Of a DNA stretch of 64,000 nucleotides, positions 58,323 through 64,000 are shown piece after piece; positions within the stretch are counted from its first letter, which is position 1; every line of letters begins with the position of its first letter. The notes beneath the pieces are model-generated. The model had not been told where the DNA came from, searched no databases, and saw only the letters and a list, made by a program, of their open reading frames with translations. A program made the position numbers and the translations under genes. The stretch spans positions 74,715,227-74,779,226 of the forward strand of contig CM030366.1 of the NCBI GenBank assembly GCA_017893485.1, written 5' to 3'. Origin of the DNA: Hemerocallis citrina. Lineage: Eukaryota; Streptophyta; Magnoliopsida; Asparagales; Asphodelaceae.

Positions 58323-59380
58323 TAAATTTGACAAGATGTTATGTATTTATTTTATTTCATATTCAGTTTGTTTCTGTTCAGGTTGCTTTTACAGTTAGAA
58401 ACATATTTATTTCTTTTAAAGTTGGCAACAATTTAAGAAAAGTTTGACAAAAAGAAATCTTCTTTGAAAATTTAAAAATTGGCAATTGATTTTTATATTT
58501 ATGTTTAAATGTTCAGTTATTCACCATGCAGTTTGGGCATTTTTATCCTCTCAGCAGTTAGCGGGTCGGCTGAGGGAAACTAACTTGAGTAGCACATGTG
58601 CAATAATACATAATTTAATTTTTTCCCACTTTGTAACATAACTAATAGGGGGTGACATTTTTTACAAAATTTCTTTCCATGTATATTTATAAAGATTTTA
58701 TTTCTCGTTGATATTAACTATTACTTTTCCTTTTAGCGAATGCTCTCTTATGGTAACCAAGTTTGGTAATAATCCCTTATATTAATATTCCTTTTTGTAA
58801 ATTTAGCAACATGTTTTTCAAAATTTGCCAACAGTTTCTCTTTTTCTTATTTAAATTTTAATATATTATTCACAATTTTCCTTTACTACATTTTTTTCTT
58901 TTCAGATGTAGTTGACAAGTAGTGGGCGGCAACAGCCCTATCTGCTTCGTTATATAGATAGATATAAATTATATATGAATGATCCAAATTACGTAAAAAG
59001 GTTTTAAAAAAAAAAAACTTTTTAGCGACAAAGTTAGTTTAACAAACACAATATATAAATAAATTAAATTGGTTATCGTATTTTTGACAAAACCATGCCT
59101 AATTAAATGAGATAGTGAATGTATTAGCTAGTGAGAAATGAGACATGGAAACTAACCTAATTAACTTCAAAGTTTAAACTAAGTACAATTGATGAGATGA
59201 AGTTTATTCTAATAAGTTGTCGTCATATCTTATTTAGTCCAATATGGTAATATTCCTAATTTGATGTCAACTTGTATCGTTTTTAGTCCAATATTATGGT
59301 TATTTTTAAAAAAATTGCTAATATTTTTGGTAAAAAATAAAATATCTCTAAATTTGTAAAATTGGAGATATGCATGCAGG
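58323..59380. other. AT-rich upstream region of the polygalacturonase
   Basis: No gene. The minus-strand sequence starting TCTATCTATATAACGAAGC at about 58968 could be a Helitron-like 5' end linked to the dispersed repeat, but this is weak. Confidence 0.35.
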
Positions 59381-59400
59381 GGTTACAATCTATATAAATG
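59371..59400 (+). promoter_or_regulatory. Core promoter of the polygalacturonase gene
   Basis: A strong TATA box (CTATATAAATG, 59390-59400) lies about 150 bp upstream of the presumed start codon. TGCATGCAG (RY-type motif, 59371-59379) is just upstream. Transcription would start near 59425-59430. Confidence 0.5.
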
Positions 59401-59546
59401 AGGACATATTCAGCTGTATGGATAACCTTTCTCATACATCGTTGTTACTAATACCTTGTTTATCTTTAATATTATACTTAGTTATAAAAAAAAACTTTAA
59501 TACTGTTCTTAGTAATAATTTGTTTAGCACTATCAGCCTGTTGAAA

Positions 59547-62500
59547 ATGGTGAGGTTTCTCTCTTGTTTCGACTCTAGGGTCATGTTTTTAAACCAACAA
59601 TTGTTTATATATATATATATATATATGAATAGCACGAAATGCTTCTCTACTACAGTTAACAGTCAAATGATTTTCCTTTTATCTTAACTGTGCAGGCTAT
59701 TGTAAACTTGCTGTCGTTGTTGTTCATGACCTGCAGCTTGGTTACTGGTTCAAATGTCTACAATGTTTTGGATTATGGAGCAAAAGGTGATAATACTACA
59801 GATGATTCTAAGGTACTCTCTCAATGAACACACAAGTTAAAATTTAATTAAGAAAATTCATAAATTAAGAAACTAACTAAATTACTTTTCTATTCATGCC
59901 AAAAGTTGTTTCATAAATTTATTTATTTATTTTTGAAAGAGACTAACCCTAGAACCTTGCTTAACTACATGCACTTAGGGTGTTTGGTTTGTTGTAAAAT
60001 ATTTCAAAACTATGAAGATTACTGTAGATAAAAATAAAAAAAATTGGAAATGAGTTCTAAAAAAATGGTTTAGTTGAATATTGATTTACTGTAGTAAAAA
60101 TAGTTTTACATAGCTGTAATAGTTTTACATGAAAGACTAACTTTGTTTGAGTTGTAAGAATACTGTAGCGAAAATAATTTTAAACAATTTCTCAACTTTT
60201 GGTTCTAAATGTAATTAATCTTAATTAATTAGAGCTTAATCTCAATTAATCTTAATTAATTAGAGCTTAATCTCAATTAATTAGGGCTTAAATGATTTCA
60301 TAGGGTGCCGGGTTTAATTAATTTAAGAGGGAGTTAGGTTTCTTAATCTTAATCTTAATTACTTAGAGTTAATCTTAATCTTAATCTTAATCTTAATCTT
60401 AACTACTTAATCTTAATCTTAATCTTAATCTTAATTATTTAGGATTAATCTTTATATTAACATTAATGTTAATAACTTAGGATTAATCTTAATCTTAAGT
60501 TTAATTTTAATCTTAATTACTTAGACTAGTATTATACACGTGCACACGTGCACGTGGAAAAAATTGAAGGATCATGAAAAGGGTAAGAAGAAAATAATTT
60601 CCAAACCGATCCACTTTCGAAAATATTTACAAAACAGGTCTACGTTCGAAAATATTGTCCCAAGTTAGTCCATAATTAAAAAGAAAATAATTTTCAAACT
60701 GATCCACCTTCGGAAATATTTACCAAACAGGTCCACTTTCGAAAATATTTACCAAAGTAACCCAACCCGGGCGTTGCACGGGTTGGGTTACTGACGCGGT
60801 TACTGACTAAGGGGTTCTCCCATTATAGTAGTAGAGATAAACTAGGCTTAATTAAAAAAACCTTAATTACCGAAAACAAAGGAAGTGGCTAACTTTGTTT
60901 GAAATGGGGGACTTTTAGCCCCACATCGTCTAAGAAGATGGGACGATTTGGGTTTAAATAAGATTCACCCATTCGAACTCGTGAACAATGCTTTTCCTCT
61001 GATTTCTTTTTCTAAACTAGTAATACTGTGAAACAAATAACCCCTTAGAGCATTCACTGTCGTGTTTCTCATTTGTTAAAAAATGACAGCTATAGTAATA
61101 GCAAATGGCGATGTTTGCTGCAGTTTAAAAAATGACAGCTATAGTAATAGCAAATGGCGATGTTTGCTGCAGTGGTTGTTGTTTGCTATATCTTTCTCAT
61201 CGTTTAAAATAAATTAAAAAAAAGTTAATTACTTATTAACTATTAAACTATATTAATTAACTAAATTAAATAATATACTAATAACTAAACCTACCTAACT
61301 AACTATCTAAACCTAATTAATGTAACTAAACCTATGTCAGTGCCATTAATTCTCGGGGTATCATTCCCCGTCTGAGGGAAATTTAAAAAAATATATATTT
61401 TTTAAGGGGAGAGACGGGGTATCATACCCCGTCCGGGGCATGTATCCCCGTCCGACCATTTTTAAAAAAAATAATAATTAAAATTATTAAGACGGCATAT
61501 GATCTTCCATCTGAATCGATTAAATAATGATTAAATCGGAGGGACGGGGTATCATATCCCGTCCTTTATAATTTGAGAAACTGCATTTCGTTTCTCATAT
61601 TTGAGAAATGAGAATAGAACGTTTGCCATAAAATGGCAAAATGAGAAACGATTGCAGCGCATCGTTTGCTATAATATAGCAAAATGGCAGATATAGAAAA
61701 CGACTGTGGATGCTCTTACTGGAACTCTTACAACTTCAATCATTGTACTAAGTACAAGGAGAATATTACTCTGTGTTGCCAACTCCAAAATTTTGGAATA
61801 AATGCCTTGTTGTTGTTGTTGTTGTTTTTGTTGTATGTACTTACCCGTCTATGACCAGGTGAAGACTTCGTACTGGTTTTAGCAGTGTTGAATAGGCTTT
61901 GACTTCGTATATTCAACTGATGTTTTGTCATGTTGTATCGTAAAAGGCTTTTCAGGATGCATGGAAAGCTGCATGTGGTGACCAACAGTCTCCAACTCTC
62001 CTCATTCCAGCATCTAAGATCTTCTTGTTGAGTCAAGCAAAATTTCAGGGCCCGTGCAAATCCGGCATTCATGTTCAAGTACATTAAGCATTTTCCTTTA
62101 AAAAAAAAAAAAAAAAACTTCTAATTGGCTCAAGATAATTATAATGACTAAAATTCAGTTTGGAGCAATTAACAGCAAATTCGAGGACTAACGATAGTGT
62201 TGTGGTGTACAGTTAGAGGACTCTAGCAAAATCGTTGCACGTAACAAGATATGGACCGACGACGAATTGGCTCATTGGATCATATTTGATCAAATTAATA
62301 ATCTCACGATTGATGGCTCTGGTTCTCTCGATGGCCAAGGTTCCGTTTGGTGGGAGTACATAATTCAAAATGTAATTAGCACATCTCTCTCTCTCTTTAT
62401 TAGTTAATTAATTAAATTTATCGCAAGGTTTTTTTCTGTACTCACCCCCAATATCGACTTACTTCTTTTGACGATTTCTTATATATACTACAGAAAATTG

Positions 62501-64000
62501 GTCACCTGGCTCCTACTGTACGTATCAAACTCTTTTTGTTTTTCCCTTTTTAAAAAAAAAAAAGTAAATTGTAATATTGTAAACTTGATCATTTTGATTC
62601 AAACAACAGATGTTATCAATCATGCATAGTCAAGAAGTGACAATAAGAGGACTAAACTTTACCAACAGCCCTGGGAAGCACCTGGTTATCTATCTCTGCG
62701 TTGACGTTCACATAGATTCGCTCAATATTACTGCTCCTAAGGAGAGTCCTAACACTGATGGCGTGTTTATTGATGAGTCTCAACAAGTAAAAGTCATTAA
62801 TTCTACCATTGGAACAGGTGAACACAAAACACTAAATATAAGTTATGTATTGTAAGTTTTTTTATTTTTTTCTTTTCTTTTCTTGATATAGATGTAATCA
62901 AACTTATCCCTAGCTATTATTCTCAACTTCAATCTCTTACAACTTTAATTTCCGCAAAAGCTAAGATATTCTTGAGGTTTATATCTATTCTCTGCTCGAC
63001 TTCTCTTTTCCTCTTGTCACTTGTATGGCCTCTACATCTACTTATAAAACTGTGTCAACTCTCAATCTATAAATAAGCTTTTGGACATGATCTTCTGTAC
63101 TAATTAATACAGTTACTGTATGACGGATATATATACATAGGTGACGACTGCATAACAATCGGGAAAGATACAACAAATGTGACCATCAGCCAAATCACTT
63201 GCGGACCAGGCCATGGCATCAGGTATTGTTAATTATTTACTCAAGAAAATAAAATAAAATTCATGGTACGTATTTGTATTTCTTGATAAAATTTACCTAC
63301 TTAATCGATTACTAAATTTTGCTAGCCACTTACGTATAACAGTATAGGAAGCTTAGGAGTTGATCATTCAAGTGCCACTGTTGAGAACATATATGTCCAA
63401 AACTGCACTCTGTTTGACACTATGACTGGAGTGAGAATTAAAACATGGCAGGTAATGTGATAATCGATTGTCATATTTATATTTTTATATAAACTCAATT
63501 TCGTAGGCTAAATCAACAAAATGTGACTTCCAAAAAACATGTATTGCTTTTACATTAGTTTCAAAACTTTTAACTTATATGAAATTCAAACTTTAAAAAT
63601 CAGAAGTGCGATGTAAATGAATGTATTCCACATTGAAACATAACTGATGATGCTAATTTTGGAACAGGGAGGTTCAGGGCATGCAAAAAACATCTCATTC
63701 GATGAAATTACTCTCGATTCTGTAGACCATCCCATAGTTATTGATCAGTTCTACTGCAATGGGGCTCACAACTGCAAGAACCAAACATCGGCAGTCAAGG
63801 TCAGTGATGTGTCGTTCACCAATGTGAAAGGGACTGCACGCAAGAAAGTTGCAGTCAGCCTCGCATGCAGTAGCACGGTACCATGCACAGGGATTACAAT
63901 GCGGAATATTAGTATCACACATGTTCCTGCTCTTGCACAAGTGGGCTCTTATTGTTGGAATGCTCATGGGAACAAAAGTTATGTAATCGCACCTGATCTT
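59547..64000 (+). CDS. Polygalacturonase (glycoside hydrolase family 28), 3' end outside window
   Basis: A secreted enzyme that cleaves homogalacturonan in the cell wall. Exons: 59547-59549 (ATG only, inferred), 59696-59812, 61947-62078, 62213-62371, 62494-62517, 62610-62817, 63141-63222, 63343-63451, 63668 to beyond 64000. Phases agree at every junction and 389 residues lie in the window. The N-terminus, [19 protein letters not shown], looks like a signal peptide, followed by VLDYGAKGD. All four GH28 motifs are present: [25 protein letters not shown] and RIKTW. The catalytic Asp and His residues are conserved. If the tiny first exon is wrong, the next in-frame Met is at 59726, which would shorten the signal peptide. 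Intron 59813-61946 holds a Helitron-like element and a MITE. Confidence 0.93.
60240..60524. repeat. TTAATC-type hexamer array in a polygalacturonase intron
   Basis: CTTAAT units recur with interruptions by TTAGAG or TTAGGATT phrases. Before it, ATTAGAGCTTAATCTCAATT is repeated at about 60225 and 60255. Confidence 0.85.
60525..60837 (-). mobile_element. Short Helitron-like element in the polygalacturonase intron
   Basis: On the minus strand it begins TCTCTACTACTATAATGGGAG after an A and ends with a CACGTGCACGTGTGCACGTG hairpin followed by TATAATACTAGT. 313 bp. The base after CTAGT is C, not the usual T. It carries repeated phrases ATTTACCAAA and GGTCCACTTTCGAAAATA. No coding region. Confidence 0.65.
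61048..61715. mobile_element. PIF/Harbinger-like MITE, 668 bp, same family as 32804-33487
   Basis: Starts GAGCATTCACTGTCGTG and ends CGACTGTGGATGCTC, flanked by TTA on both sides (61045-61047 and 61716-61718). Internal palindromes have the form GACGGGGTATCATACCCCGTC. A segment with AAAATGACAGCTATAGTAAT is duplicated in tandem near 61078 and 61128. Confidence 0.85.

Noticed and set aside
59370..59687. 105-codon frame upstream of the polygalacturonase
   Set aside because: It crosses the TATA box and a TA microsatellite, has no domain, and conflicts with the spliced polygalacturonase model.
61740..62084. 114-codon minus-strand frame
   Set aside because: Antisense shadow of polygalacturonase exon 61947-62078, whose plus-strand reading fits the family and splice phases.
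63695..63967. 90-codon minus-strand frame
   Set aside because: Antisense shadow of the last polygalacturonase exon in the window.

Overview
This window is nuclear DNA of a flowering plant, probably a eudicot. It holds a spliced cytosolic ribosomal protein S6 gene with GT..AG introns, a spliced polygalacturonase gene, and dense plant-type transposable elements (Ty3/gypsy, Ty1/copia, LINE, hAT, PIF/Harbinger-like, CACTA, Helitron-like). There are no bacterial-style operons and no CRISPR array. Two host genes are clear. RPS6 lies on the minus strand with coding exons between 18449 and 32512, and all six exons join in frame to 251 residues. A polygalacturonase lies on the plus strand from 59547 and runs off the right edge.

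Layout. 1-12940: a Tat-type Ty3/gypsy element on the minus strand. Its gag-pol stops inside the integrase zinc domain, and intron-bearing extra genes and tandem repeats lie on the opposite strand downstream of pol. 13719-17588: a hAT transposon with a perfect 8-bp target duplication and a transposase carrying two nonsense codons. 18449-32512: RPS6, whose second intron has grown to 11.7 kb through two nested LTR elements. The first (22081-26561) is non-autonomous and carries fragments resembling four unrelated host genes (complex I 75-kDa subunit, CNX1/MoeA, an EXO84-like exocyst subunit, a PP2C). The second (26705-32320) is an apparently intact chromovirus-like element with identical LTRs. Its target duplication is the first five bases of the RPS6 intron.

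32804-59380 is a graveyard of nested elements: two related PIF/Harbinger-like MITEs (one of them further right, in the polygalacturonase intron), a tandem array of Helitron-like units split by a 3.4-kb solo LTR, two copia relics, a SINE-like unit, a CACTA TNP2 relic, a LINE with 17-bp target duplications, a gypsy relic split by later insertions, and small hAT elements. 59391-64000 is the polygalacturonase with its promoter. Its large intron holds a Helitron-like element and the second Harbinger-like MITE.

The most unusual part is the RPS6 intron. It contains a chimeric, multi-gene-capturing retrotransposon, a very young retrotransposon sitting exactly at the splice donor, and a 57-bp tandem duplication that copies the exon 4 splice donor in frame. 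All calls come from reading the sequence; no database search was run.
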